A stretch of 64,000 nt of DNA from Pleurotus ostreatus/Saccharomyces cerevisiae fusant. Its lineage: Eukaryota; Opisthokonta. The notes under the pieces are model-generated. The model saw only the letters and a list, made by a program, of their open reading frames with translations, made no database searches and was not told where the DNA came from. Where the stretch lies: contig JAMQCK010000015.1 of the NCBI GenBank assembly GCA_024196135.1, positions 1 to 64,000 on the forward strand, read 5' to 3'. Positions 54,072-64,000 of the stretch are shown in pieces. How positions within the stretch are numbered: the first letter of the stretch is position 1; the number at the start of each line of letters is the position of its first letter. Position numbers and translations under genes: made by a program.

Positions 54072-55259
54072 ATGCCGCTGACCCAGACGCTCTCCATTTC
54101 CGACGTACTGGTTGGCGCCTCTGCGACGTCGGGCTCTCTGGCGTCCTTGACATCGACCACCATCGCTCAGCAGCCGCAGGTCATGCCCGGTCAAAGCGCG
54201 CAAGCCCCTACATCCATTATCCAACACGGACCCCTCCGGCGCCTACCTCTCGAACTCCTGGACGAGATCATAGTAACAGCGCTCATCGACGAGACTGCCA
54301 ACTCGGCATTCTTCAGCCGGGGCATGTACGCGCATCGCCGTCTGGCTCTCGTCTGCCCCTTGTGGCATGCCATTGTCGTGGCACTACGGCGGAGGCCATG
54401 GACTTACAGCAATATCCATCTGACAAAGGACTGCGCGATGTCGATGGTCAGCGACGACGTGAAGGCTTCCATGATGCACGAATATCTGGGGTTCTCCGGC
54501 AACGAGCCTCTCAACGTGACGCTCGACCTTAGGCTGGTCAGCGGTGGCATTCCGTCATACGTTCGCGCGGTCCTCGAACAGTCTCACCGCCTGCAGTCCC
54601 TCTCCATCACCGGCGACCTACGCGACGAGGGCGCGCATTCCGCCCTCTCCCTTATCTCCCACCCCGGCGATCTTCCCATCCTTCGCAACCTATCGCTCGA
54701 GGACGTCGGAACAGCCCCGATCAAAGAGGAAACGGATGAAGTCGCCTTCGACTTCTTCGAGCACGCCCTCGCCCTGACGAACCTCACGCTCGCTGGCTCG
54801 CTGGGCACGTCCCTTATCGACGTGTACGTGCTCTACGATAACATCACGGCCTTCACCTGCAAGGACATGGACGCGGAAGTGCTCCTCGACTTCCTGGTGT
54901 TGATGCCGAACTTAGAGCGACTGGACTTCTCGGGCCCTTCTGGCCTCGCCAGCCCCAGTTGGGAACTCTGTTTCGATGAACCGGCGGACGACGATGTCAA
55001 GACGGGTTGTACCTGTTGCCATTGCATCGAAGAGGACGAGGACATCGCTTTGGAACTGTCCCATCTGAAGCAGCTGATCATCCGCGACACGGCACAGGCA
55101 GTGTCTAGCGAGCTGCTTGATTTCCTCTGCTTCCCTGCCATCGAGGAGGTCACTCTGAAGAGAGACGAGAAGTTTGAGACGGAGGTCATGGTTGCTCTGC
55201 AGAGCGATATACATGATGGCGGAGGCAATGTTGAGAGGCTTGTTGTCAACTACGTATAA
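54072..55259 (+). CDS. F-box-like protein
   Basis: Predicted intronless 395-aa protein starting at MPLTQTLS; the frame is open to 53907 but the upstream codons look non-coding. The F-box-like segment is LRRLPLELLDEIIVTALIDE then YAHRRLALVCPLWHAIVVAL. The rest includes MMHEYLGFSGNEPLNVTLDL, QSHRLQSLSITGDLRDEGAH and NLERLDFSGPSGLASPSWEL, leucine-spaced as in LRR-type substrate receptors. A CTCCHC cluster near residue 315 is unusual. It is clearly related to the minus-strand gene at 62098-63255, which shares YTHRRLASVCKWW, MMRNYLASSGNENLNVLIDL and GDLRDE. Confidence 0.78.
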   Translation: MPLTQTLSISDVLVGASATSGSLASLTSTTIAQQPQVMPGQSAQAPTSIIQHGPLRRLPLELLDEIIVTALIDETANSAFFSRGMYAHRRLALVCPLWHAIVVALRRRPWTYSNIHLTKDCAMSMVSDDVKASMMHEYLGFSGNEPLNVTLDLRLVSGGIPSYVRAVLEQSHRLQSLSITGDLRDEGAHSALSLISHPGDLPILRNLSLEDVGTAPIKEETDEVAFDFFEHALALTNLTLAGSLGTSLIDVYVLYDNITAFTCKDMDAEVLLDFLVLMPNLERLDFSGPSGLASPSWELCFDEPADDDVKTGCTCCHCIEEDEDIALELSHLKQLIIRDTAQAVSSELLDFLCFPAIEEVTLKRDEKFETEVMVALQSDIHDGGGNVERLVVNYV

Positions 55260-55457
55260 TGGACCTGGGCATAGGGGTTGGGCGTATTGTGCACAACGGC
55301 TGTTTATCTAGATTGTCTCGTCAACTCATGCTATTACTTCAGTAATGTATCACCAATATACCAATGGTCCATCACTGTGTATCGCTGTTTATTGTGCTAT
55401 GCTGACCAAGTTTGCAAGCCGATTGTGATAAATCATAAAGCAACACTTCGTGGCCGC

Positions 55458-56992
55458 TCACGAGCTTCCTCGCTCGGCCCCTCCCAACACCCCATCCACC
55501 ACATACTCCGCAAGCGCCAGACTCGACGTCAGCCCCGGGCTCTCGATCCCCAGCAAGCTGATCATCGGGTTCACCTTCTCCTGCTCGCCCGGATAATCTG
55601 CCCGAATCACGAAATCCTGGAACCCCGCCCCCGGCCCAGCGATCTTGGGCCGAATGCCCACATAGTCGGGCTGGAACCCATCGCGCTCAACTCCGGGCAG
55701 ATATCGCGTCACCGCTTGGTACATCTCGTCCAACCGCGCGTCGTTTGGAACGAGGTGCCGTTGCCAGAAATCCGCGGCGTCTTCGCTTTCCACCCCGCCT
55801 TCGCCCACCGGCGGCTCCAACCACTCGAGGTCGGGCCCGAACTTGATGCGGTTGGCGAGGTCCATGGTGAGGTGGGTGCCGAGGGACTGGAAGGCGGCAG
55901 CACCCTTGCCGCGGTTGACCTCCGGGCAGGGGTAGATGAGGTGTCGGACGGCGGCGACGCCGGGCCCCTTGTACGACGCGTACGACCCGCGGGCGAAATA
56001 CATCGGGATGCGCGCGGACTCTGGCACGATAGCGTTTAGAATCAGCGGTGCAGTCAATCCGCCCGCATTCACGACCGTGCGCGCAAGGAGCGCGGTTGCG
56101 TCCTCCGGGCCCGCGCCTGCGGTCGCGGTCTGCACGACCCAGCCGTCGCCGGGCTGCCGGTCGATGCGGGTGACGGCGGTCGAGTAGACGAGCGCGCCAT
56201 TCTCCGCGTCGTCGACGTCGCGCTCGAGGCTCTGCATCAGCTCGTGGCTGTCGACGATGCCCGTGGCGGGGACCCATAGCGCGCCGGCGATGTCGGGAGA
56301 TAAGTCAGGCTCCAGCTCGCGGGCTTGCGCGCCGGAGAAGAGCTCGACGGGGAGGACGGGGCCTCTGCCGGCGAAGTGGTGCTCGGCCGCGCGCGCGTAG
56401 GTTGCTGGCCAGCGGAGGTTCTGGGCTTTAGCGTAGAGGCCTTGAATGTAGTCGATTTGGTTTTTGTGCGCGACGACGAGTTTGCCGGTGCGGCGGAAGG
56501 GGATGTCTTTGGCTTCACAGTGCTCGTAGAGCAGATCCCGCCCACGAAGACATAGTCGAGTCTTCAGCGAGTCCGGGGGGTAATATAGACCTTGAAATCA
56601 TTGTCAGTGGAAAACGAGACCACGACTACAGAGGTAGGGGCGTTACCAGAATGTACCACTTCAGAGTTCCTCGAGCTCGTCTCCTCGCCAACGGTATTGT
56701 GTCTTTCCACGAGGTAGGTTGACTTGCTCGGAAAAAGCTGTATCAGCCTGCGCGCAATCGCGAGCCCAACGACGCCTAACAGCGGCGTGAGCTTCCTCAG
56801 AGCGTTCGAAGGATGCCCAATCACCTCCTCCGATGACAATATTATCCACCGCAGCCTCTGGCTCCTATAATTCATGTCAAGTCCGTCGGTCAGTAGTGCT
56901 TTTGATAGTGATGGCTGAAGGTTTGGTATTACCTTGAATCTGAATCTTCCGGAGTCATTTAGGGCGGCCTTTAGTCCGCGCACTGCAAGCAT
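55458..56992 (-). CDS. FAD-dependent oxidoreductase, L-2-hydroxyglutarate dehydrogenase-like
   Basis: Predicted 453-aa flavoenzyme from exons 56992-56933, 56864-56825, 56775-56647 and 56590-55458. The dinucleotide fold is DNIVIGGGVVGLAIARRL, split by an intron inside the glycine loop. TSSRNSEVVHSGLYYPPDSL is the block typical of L-2-hydroxyglutarate dehydrogenases, which oxidise L-2-HG to 2-oxoglutarate, usually in mitochondria. Other family blocks are VPATGIVDSHELMQSL, VVNAGGLTAPLILNAI, HLTMDLANRIKFGPDLEWLE and the C-terminal SLLGIESPGLTSSLALAEYV. The N-terminus (MLAVRGLKAALNDSGRFRFK) is basic and could be a short mitochondrial presequence. Other DAO-family substrates cannot be ruled out. 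Confidence 0.9.
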
Positions 56993-57491
56993 GTTTTCGA
57001 CCGCTCCAAAAGAGAGATTCAGTCAGTCAGGACGCGAGAATTGCCGTGAGAGGCGAGTGATGCGTTTGACAAAGATAATTCCGGTCTATCCTTCAAGTCC
57101 AATGGTACGAAAGAAGAGCGCTGATGGACGAGCTGTCGTTGATAGTTCAGTCGTAGGTGAAGAGCGCAGCAGACAACGAGTCCAAGAGGTCGTAAAAAGC
57201 TGTTGCGCGTGTTTCAAGGTCCTTTATAGCACAAGTATACCAGCTCGCACGGTCCCAGAAATAGTCTGTGCGCCCGAGATGACTCGGGCGAGTCGGGAGA
57301 TGACGGTTCGGAGCGAGCGCTTGCGTCCCGCCCAAAAGGGAACAAGTGCTTCTCAACACAGCCACATCACTGGCGGCTAGCCACGCGAGCGCCGAGAACA
57401 ATGGCGATCGCCCTTCACGTGCGTGCCATTATCTTGCTTCTGACCATCACATCCGTGCGCAAAGCCTCTCCACGATAGAAACTAGATCAAG
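56993..57491. promoter_or_regulatory. Divergent promoter region
   Basis: About 500 bp between the start codons of the FAD oxidoreductase gene (minus) and the Cns1-like gene (plus). No gene is supported; regulatory sequence for both is expected here. Confidence 0.5.
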
Positions 57492-58710
57492 ATGGCGGCA
57501 CCAGGACCTCAGCCGAGAGATATCGACTATGAGGCCAAGTTGGCCGAGTTTGACAAGATCCCGCTGTTTATGAAGAGTTTGCCGGAGGAGGATACGGAGG
57601 ACGCGACGATCGCGGCGCTGCAGGATTTGGCGTATGAGGGGACGCCGGATGGTCAGTGTGATCTTCTTCATAGGAAGCGTAAGTGACAGGATGGCTTACG
57701 AGTATCTCCCAGAGGTCGCACAAAACTTCAAGGAGCAAGGGAACGACTACTTCAAGGGCAAGCGGTGGCGCGAGGCGCTGGGCTTCTACACACAGGCGAT
57801 CGACGCGAAGCCGACCGATCCGGCGTTGCAAGAAGCCCTGCTATGCAACCGTGCTGCGTGTAACCTCGAGCTCAGTATGTTCACCCTCCTCAAATGTTCG
57901 GGATCTCGCTGAACTGACCAGGACCGTAGAGAACTATGGTTCCGTTTTGCGGGACTGCTCGAAGGCGATTACCCTGAACCCTCGCTCCGCAAAGGCTTTC
58001 TATCGGTCTGCGCTGGCTCTTCTGGCTCTTGAGCGCGCGGAAGATGCGCTAGATTGCTGCGACAGGGCACTCGCGTTCGATGCCAATAATCTGGCGATGA
58101 AGGGGCTGCGAGAACGCGCCGTGAAGCTCATTGAGCAGAAGGAGGCCAAGAAGCGCGCACAACAGCAGAGGGAGATGGAGAAGCTCCTGATGCAAAAAGC
58201 TTTGAAGGTGACTCTCCTCTTCTCACCACCTTCGGTCGCGTTAAAACACCGTTTCAGGCCCGCGGCCTCTTCCTCTCCGGCGACAAAAGCGACGCCGAGC
58301 CGCAATGGGACCCCGAAGACGCCACAAAATCCACCCTGCTCTTCCCCGTCTTCTTCCTCTACCCTCAGCACGCCCAGTCCGACTTCATCAAGGAGTTCCA
58401 CGAGGACACGCCCTTCAGCGCGCACCTCGAGGCCATGTTCCCGCCCCAAGCCCCTCCACCGGAGTGGGACAAGGCCGGGGAGTACGTGACGGGCAACCTG
58501 AACGTGTACGCGATGACGCGGGGGAAGCGGCTGCTGAAGGTGGGCAAGAACCACACGCTGCGGACGGTGTTCGAGGCGGCGCGGGCGAAGGAGGGGCAGC
58601 CAAGGGACGGGCTCGAGTTGAGGGACGGCTGCCTGAGCTTCGTGGTGCTGCCGAAGGGGGAGGTGGAGAAGAAGTGGATAGAGGATTATAAGAAGGCGAG
58701 GGAGCAATAG
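57492..58710 (+). CDS. CNS1: Hsp70/Hsp90 co-chaperone Cns1 (TTC4 family)
   Basis: Predicted 350-aa TPR co-chaperone from exons 57492-57651, 57713-57874, 57930-58207 and 58258-58710. The N-terminus has the family signature FDKIPLFMKSLPEE. Three TPR motifs follow (NFKEQGNDYFKGKRWREALG / FYTQAIDAKP, YGSVLRDCSKAITLNPRSAK, AFYRSALALLALERAEDALD / CCDRALAFDANN), the site that binds EEVD tails of Hsp90/Hsp70. A charged helix (KEAKKRAQQQREMEKLLMQK) leads to the C-terminal wheel domain (LLFPVFFLYPQHAQSDFIKE to FVVLPKGEVEKKWIEDYKK). Yeast Cns1 is essential and acts on eEF2 folding; the same role here is inference. Confidence 0.93.
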
Positions 58711-59761
58711 ATCTGGGTTTGGGCTGTTTTTTTGGCTTTGCGAGTGCTGTCTTCAAGCTTGCGAGCGTTTTTCGCGAGAGCTCATCGAGATGCATCTGGG
58801 ATGTGTTGGCAGAGATAGAGGTTCGCTGCTTCTCTTCATTCCTGTCGAGATATCACTGACGGAGGGAACCAGATAGAATGAGCACTCGTTCCTGGTAGAA
58901 GACAGGAAGACCGGAATACTCGCGTTCTGACCTCCTTGGAAGGCTGAGATGGACCTTTTCATGTCTGCCTAACGCGCCAAAGCTTGGCTGTATTGCACCC
59001 AGATTGCACCCCGCGGACATGCGGGGCCCCGCGGGCCGCGCTGATGCCCCGCATCTCCGCACTGCTCGCTCTCACGTGGTCCCCAAGCACCCCGTCTAAA
59101 CATGTTCGTGAGCACCTAGCGCTAGATGTCGTCGATACCACGTCAGGTCCTTCTATCTACTGATAGTGACAGGCCTCCGCCAGAACGTAGGGTACTCAAC
59201 GCGTGCACCACCTCGAAATCTACCGAGGCAGGTTTTCAGGCGCGTTTCGGGGAGCTGGTGTGTTGAAGACCATTTCCCTCCTTTTCAAGGCCAACAACCA
59301 CCCGCAGGACGCACATATCATCCCCCCGCAGCAACGCGCGACAGCGGGCGGTCATGGGATGCGCGTCCGTGTGATGCTGGGTGCTCTCCTTGGTGGTGCC
59401 TCGACGTGGTCTTCCCATGATCAACGCGCCACCCTCGCGCATCGTCTGAATGCTACCCGGCCTCTGATGAATTCTATCCGGCCACTGGTGAATTCCATCC
59501 GCACTCAGATGACCTTCCCACAGCACCCCCACAGCGCTACGGACGCGCCCACCGGCCCGTCCTCGGAGGACACCACTTAAAGCACGGGAGTGAGGTAAAG
59601 GGGGAGGCTTGGCTGACCTGCGCTCCCACCGGGTCGACGATCGCATCTGGTCCGCGGGTTGTATACGACGCGACACGAGCCTGCCCAAGAACGATCACGG
59701 AGAGGCACATACCCATCCGAGCCCTCCCTCTACGCAAAGCACTACGCCGACGCAGCACAGG
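58711..59761. other. Intergenic interval, no supported gene
   Basis: About 1 kb. It includes a short direct repeat at about 59463-59495 (CTCTGATGAATTCTATCCGG / CCACTGGTGAATTCCATCCG) and a GCGGGGCC-rich patch near 59010-59050. Plus- and minus-strand frames overlap without domains. Confidence 0.5.
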
Positions 59762-61706
59762 ATGTCCACGTTCTTCAAGAGGCACTCGCTCAAAGTGGGC
59801 AATCGCGTCACGGATGCGGCGGCCTTGACGCTGCGGGAGACGATCTTCCCGCTCTTCCTTGTCACGATCTTATATTTCTTATGGGTGCGTTCAATGTCCT
59901 GCATCTCTTTATTCCCTTCTCACTTAAGCTTGGACACCAGGGCTTCGCATACGGTCTCCTCGACACCCTGAACAAGCACTTTCAGAACACGCTCGGTATC
60001 ACGCGTACTAGATCGTCAGGCCTGCAAGCTGGTGCGTTTCCTCTCCCCTTTGCCCTCACGCAAACTCTCTAACGTTCCCCTCCCACTCCAGCCTACTTCG
60101 GCGCCTACCCCCTCGCCTCCCTCGGCTACGGCAACTGGGTCCTCCGGCACTATGGCTACCGCGCGACCTTCATCATGGGCCTCGTTCTCTACGGTATCGG
60201 CGCCTTCATGATGTGGCCTGCGGCGCTCAAGGAGAGCTTCGGCGGCTTCTGCGGCGCGACGTTCATCATCGGGAGCGGCCTCGGGTGCTTGGAGACCGCG
60301 GCGAATCCGTATATGGCGGGTGAGTGGGAGGGTTTCTCGTTGAATGACGAGCCAACAAGCTGATTGTGTGTGCAGTTACTGGTCCGCCGAGGTACGCTGA
60401 ATTGCGCATCAACTTGGCGCAGGCGGTGCAAGCTGTGGGGACGGGTAAGTTTTGGATTGTTCTAGTGAGAGTACAGAAGGTGAAGCTAACGCACCCCACC
60501 AGTCATCGGCCCCGTCCTGGGCTCCTACGTCTTCTTCACCGACACCGGCGACTCCGTCGACGCACTCAAGAGCGTGCAATGGGTCTACCTCGCCATCGGC
60601 GCCTTCGTCTTCTGCCTTGCCGTCGTCTTCTATCTCGTGACTATTCCGGAGGTGACAGGTCGGTGCTCCTTTGCGGATGCTTGTCGAGATGCGGTGTGCT
60701 TACCTCCCATTACAACAACCAGATGCGGACATGGCCGAGCAGGCTGAGCTCACGCACGTTGGCGACAACAATGAGAAGCCGTTCTGGAAGCAGTACACCT
60801 TGTTCCACGCCGCTTGGGCACAGTTCTGTTATACTGGGGCGCAAGGTGAGCACTACCTCCTGCCGCTGTACCTCTCAGTCTAACCCTCCTTCTCCCTAGT
60901 CGCCATCGCCGGCTACTTCATCAACTACGTCACGGAGGTCCGCCCTGGCACAGACAGTGCACTTGGCGCGAACTTCCTCGCCGCCGCGCAGGGCTGCTTC
61001 GCGGTGGGCCGCTTCTCGGGCGCGCTGCTCATGAAGTTTGTGAAGCCGCGGATCGTATTCCTGATCTATCTGAGCGGGGTCATCGCGTTCTGCGCGGCGA
61101 GTATCAAGGAGGGAGGGTGAGTGGCAGAAAATTTCGTCGACGCTAAGGACGGGTACTAACAAGTTGCTATTCTTCTAGGAATACCGGCCTGGCGATGCTG
61201 ATGTTGACGCTGTTCTTCGAGAGCGTGTGCTTTCCGACGATCGTCGCCCTGGGTATTCGTGGACTCGGCCGGCACACAAAGCGAGGATCTGGCTGGATCG
61301 TCGGCGGTGTTTCCGGAGGCGCTTGTGGTGAGTACACCCCTCGTGGAATGTATCCTTCCATCAATCATTTCGCACCGACTTCACATTCACCTCCATACTA
61401 ATCGCTTTCTCAGTCCCCCCAATCCTCGCCGCCGTCGCCGACGTGCGCAACAGCACCGCGTTTGCCATGATCGTGCCCACCATGTTCTTCGTCTCCGCCT
61501 ACACCTACCCGCTCTGCGTGAACTTCGTGCCCGCGTACAGGGACAAGGTCGACAAGGTCGGCGAGTCGGCCATCGGCGTGGAGGACGATCTCGGCGCACC
61601 GAGGGCGAAGGCGAAGGAGGAGCAAGACGTAGAGGAGGGGGTGACGAAAGAGGAATGGGTGGTGGACGGGGAGAAGGGGAAGGCTTCGTATCGGCAGGTG
61701 GTATGA
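59762..61706 (+). CDS. Fucose-permease-like MFS transporter
   Basis: Predicted 482-aa membrane transporter from exons 59762-59884, 59941-60031, 60092-60319, 60376-60444, 60503-60658, 60723-60845, 60900-61116, 61179-61327 and 61414-61706. It resembles the L-fucose:H+ symporter (FucP) branch of the major facilitator superfamily. Typical features are LFLVTILYFLWGFAYGLLDT then LNKHFQ in the first helix and loop, SLGYGNWVLRHYGYRATFIM, and GSGLGCLETAANPYMAVTGP then AELRINLAQAVQAVGT. About twelve hydrophobic segments can be counted. The C-terminal about 60 residues are a charged cytosolic tail. Nine exons with mostly phase-1 introns support the model. The substrate (fucose or another sugar) is inferred from family only. 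Confidence 0.9.
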
Positions 61707-62097
61707 AGGGGAAAACGTATAGTGCCCCTAAGCAGTGCCCGGTTGTGTACAGGCTTTCCTGTTGTATCATAGTCTTCACGTACCTGAACGAAAAGGAGGA
61801 CGATAGTCCTCGATGAATAAGGTCTACAGGATGCGATTCGAAGAGCATTTCAAGATGGATTATGGGTCCGAAATGGTACAGAGAGGTCGAAAATATATTC
61901 AATACAAGTCATTAGTATGCTGCGTGAAGTAATGAAGTTCAAGAAGGGGAGAGACGCGGACGAGATAGTCGCAGTCCCCAACAATTCGCACAGGGCCCCA
62001 TATGGATATGAGCGCGAAAGGTAGACGAAAGGACCGCGTTGGCGTACAGGGCACACAATGATTGGGTGGCAGGTGGCCGCACACAGGGCATGGGCAA
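61707..62097. other. Convergent 3' intergenic region
   Basis: About 390 bp between the 3' ends of the transporter gene (plus) and an F-box gene (minus). AT-richer, with no supported gene. Confidence 0.5.
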
Positions 62098-63255
62098 TTA
62101 GCGCAGGAAGTTGACGATGAACCCCTCGGCGTCGCCTCCCCTTGAGCGTTTCCTGTCCTTCAGCGCAGTCAAGACAGCTGCACCATATCGGCCACCACTA
62201 TCGAGAGTGACCTCCTTGATAGCCGGCAGGGACACAGCGGCGACGAAGAAGCCTTTGACAGCGTAAGCCGTGTCGCGGAGGACGAGCTTGGTGAGATGAG
62301 GCAGCTCTAGACTGGGTTCGATGGGCTCGGGATCGCCGGATTCGTCGACATCGTCATCTTCGTGATCTTCGTACGCGAAATCAAGCTCCTGCAGGCTGGG
62401 CATTTCTTCCAGACAATTGAGCAGCGGATAAGTCTCGATTCCATCGCAGACAAATTTGCGGATGATATTGTTGGAGGGGATGATGATGTTGATGAGGGAG
62501 GCCGGGATGGGGCCGAGGAGGGAGAGCTCCGTCAGCGCTGGGGCGTGCGCGAGAAAGCCGAGGTCGATTTCCTCGGTGTCTTCGTCGATCTTGGTCGCAG
62601 GGATGTGCTCGAGGGTGAGGGTTTGTAGGGCCGGAAGTTGGCCGGTGAGATTAGCGAGGGCGGATCGGGTGTTCTCGTCGCGCAGGTCTCCGCGAATTCT
62701 GGCGGTGCGCCAGCGTCGAGATTGCGCGATGAGGGCGACCAAACATGGTCGAAGGCTTCCGACAGCGCAGCGCAGGTCGATCAAGACGTTCAGGTTCTCG
62801 TTCCCCGAGCTCGCCAGGTAATTCCTCATCATGGAGGTCATGTCGCCCTCGCTCGTAAGCGTCGTCGGGGTGCTGATGTTGAGGTTCACATTGCAGTATA
62901 ATCGTCTCCCAATGCGCCGCGGGATGCCCTTGATGACCGCGGACCACCACTTGCAGACCGACGCCAGGCGCCTATGGGTGTAGAGTCCTGCGTTGAGGAA
63001 ATCGTAGGTGAAGGAGGATGTTTCTTCAATGACGACTTCGGTGAATATCATCAGCGCCAGCTCGACAGGCAAGTGGTTGAAGAAGTTCAGCGCCGCTCCT
63101 CGAAGAACTTGCTGGATTCGGTCGACCTTGGTGATCCGTTCTTGAGTGACACGAGACTGTGCAGCGGTCGGGAACGCCGGGCTTGTCGACGCGCTCGACA
63201 ACGCAGGGACGTCGAGCAACACGTTAGACAGGGAACGTATCAGCGGCAGCGGCAT
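62098..63255 (-). CDS. F-box-like protein
   Basis: Predicted intronless 385-aa protein. The F-box-like segment is FFNHLPVELALMIFTEVVIE then YTHRRLASVCKWWSAVIKGI. Downstream blocks (MTSMMRNYLASSGNENLNVL, AQSRRWRTARIRGDLRDENT, MPSLQELDFAYEDHEDDDVD, LPHLTKLVLRDTAYAVKGFF) match, in order, those of the plus-strand gene at 54072-55259. The two are inverted paralogues about 7 kb apart with four unrelated genes' worth of sequence between them. It probably acts as an SCF substrate receptor; the target is unknown. Confidence 0.78.
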   Translation of the reverse strand: MPLPLIRSLSNVLLDVPALSSASTSPAFPTAAQSRVTQERITKVDRIQQVLRGAALNFFNHLPVELALMIFTEVVIEETSSFTYDFLNAGLYTHRRLASVCKWWSAVIKGIPRRIGRRLYCNVNLNISTPTTLTSEGDMTSMMRNYLASSGNENLNVLIDLRCAVGSLRPCLVALIAQSRRWRTARIRGDLRDENTRSALANLTGQLPALQTLTLEHIPATKIDEDTEEIDLGFLAHAPALTELSLLGPIPASLINIIIPSNNIIRKFVCDGIETYPLLNCLEEMPSLQELDFAYEDHEDDDVDESGDPEPIEPSLELPHLTKLVLRDTAYAVKGFFVAAVSLPAIKEVTLDSGGRYGAAVLTALKDRKRSRGGDAEGFIVNFLR

Positions 63256-64000
63256 CGTCGGCGGTCTGTGACGGATGAGAGGGATGGAGGGTGCGAAAGC
63301 CAGGATCCCTGAACGTGGTCACCTTATATTCCGCCGCCGGCGCCGCATACCCTCCGACGCAGCTGCGCATCGTCCTCGCCGACATAGAATGACCATACGG
63401 GGAAGGTTTTGGTAGTATTCATATGAAGCATGATGGACTGACCATACGATCGACCGCCGACGCCTTTGTTCTCTTTGAGCCATGGCCCAGCCGTCAAGGT
63501 CGATGTTCCACGGAGAGCTGGCCACTGCAGAAATTGATTTAAAAGTGTCCGGCTAGATAAGAGTGTTGTGCACGAGGCTTACCGCCGGCCTTGGTGAGAG
63601 GCGTCTGCAACGATGAAAGGGTCGGCGAGTGCTCGCCTTACAAGACGATCATATTCCGCAGTCGTAGCCTTCGCGATGTTCTTGTCTTTGACAGGCCACC
63701 GTTCAAGGGCGAGATTGCTAGGATCCAGGGTTTGTACTTTGTACTACATTCGAAGGAGGCGGCGCAGCAGCAGCAACAGAGCATGTTTTGTACTAAGACT
63801 AGGTGAGGGTTCCGGGAACTAGCAGGCGCATGCTGCGGGATCACACTGACGCAGAGCAACGGGAGTTCCAGGTCACCGAATCAAGGGAATATTGAAAGTT
63901 CGTCAGGCCAGGCAGTGCATTCAGCCCGGTGAGCGTCGGAGAGAACCACGAATTGTCATTTCTTCCTTTCGGGGAAGGCCGAACTCCGCTGAATTCACGA
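63256..64000. other. Right-end interval, no supported gene
   Basis: About 745 bp beginning with the promoter side of the F-box gene. Short frames (63319-63525 minus, 63591-63822 plus) lack domains. A gene continuing beyond the window edge cannot be excluded. Confidence 0.45.

Noticed and set aside
1..64000. CRISPR arrays, prokaryotic operons, riboswitches, replication origins
   Set aside because: The window is eukaryotic nuclear DNA with spliceosomal introns; no regularly spaced repeat array or other supporting signal was seen.

Overview
This is nuclear DNA of a filamentous basidiomycete, most likely an Agaricomycete of the Polyporales type. The evidence is GC-rich coding sequence, many phase-variable introns of about 48-60 bp with GTRNGY donors and a CTNAC branch point just before the acceptor, an hAT transposase relic, a large F-box family, and a plant-wall-type GH43 enzyme. 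Gene models below were built by reading frames across GT..AG introns. Every multi-exon model I give closes in frame, but none has been checked against transcripts or databases.

Layout. 1-1020: truncated hAT transposase with a repeat-rich 3' flank. 2512-4195: F-box-like zinc-finger protein. 5041-5114: tRNA-Val(AAC). 5399-6608: GTP cyclohydrolase I. 7238-14231 (minus): a 17-exon gene for THO complex subunit 2. 14521-16556 (minus): secreted GH43 glycosidase. 17029-17272: MITE-like element inside the divergent promoter. 17586-20507: external NADH dehydrogenase with two EF-hands. 21575-23747: conserved-looking protein of unknown function. 24088-24909: Mediator subunit 18. 25153-26481: Bcd1-type HIT zinc-finger snoRNP factor. 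26826-28118: CBM48/AMPK1-CBM protein. 28622-33114: Mrc1/claspin-type checkpoint mediator. 33696-35169: UDP-glycosyltransferase. 35788-39066: tandem pair of F-box genes. 39770-41100: relics of a GH18 chitinase and of another F-box gene. 41433-42148: ribosomal protein S7. 42713-44111: Rab-like GTPase with a long insert. 46170-48549 (minus): two more F-box genes. 49530-49870 (minus): possible mitochondrial carrier relic. 51208-51713 (minus): small spliced gene for a 114-aa membrane protein, divergent from tafazzin (51914-52933). 54072-55259: F-box gene. 55458-56992 (minus): L-2-hydroxyglutarate dehydrogenase-like FAD enzyme. 57492-58710: Cns1/TTC4 co-chaperone. 59762-61706: fucose-permease-like MFS transporter. 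62098-63255 (minus): F-box gene related to the one at 54072.

There is no single operon-like system. The window is a core housekeeping block (mRNA export, transcription, snoRNP assembly, replication checkpoint, respiration, cardiolipin remodelling, chaperone, ribosome). Lineage-expanding F-box genes, decayed gene fragments and small mobile-element debris sit between these genes, mostly to the right of 33 kb. The features most worth a second look are the MITE between GH43 and the NADH dehydrogenase, the Rab-like GTPase with an insert between its G4 and G5 motifs, the uncharacterised small membrane protein beside tafazzin, and the F-box expansion with its relics.
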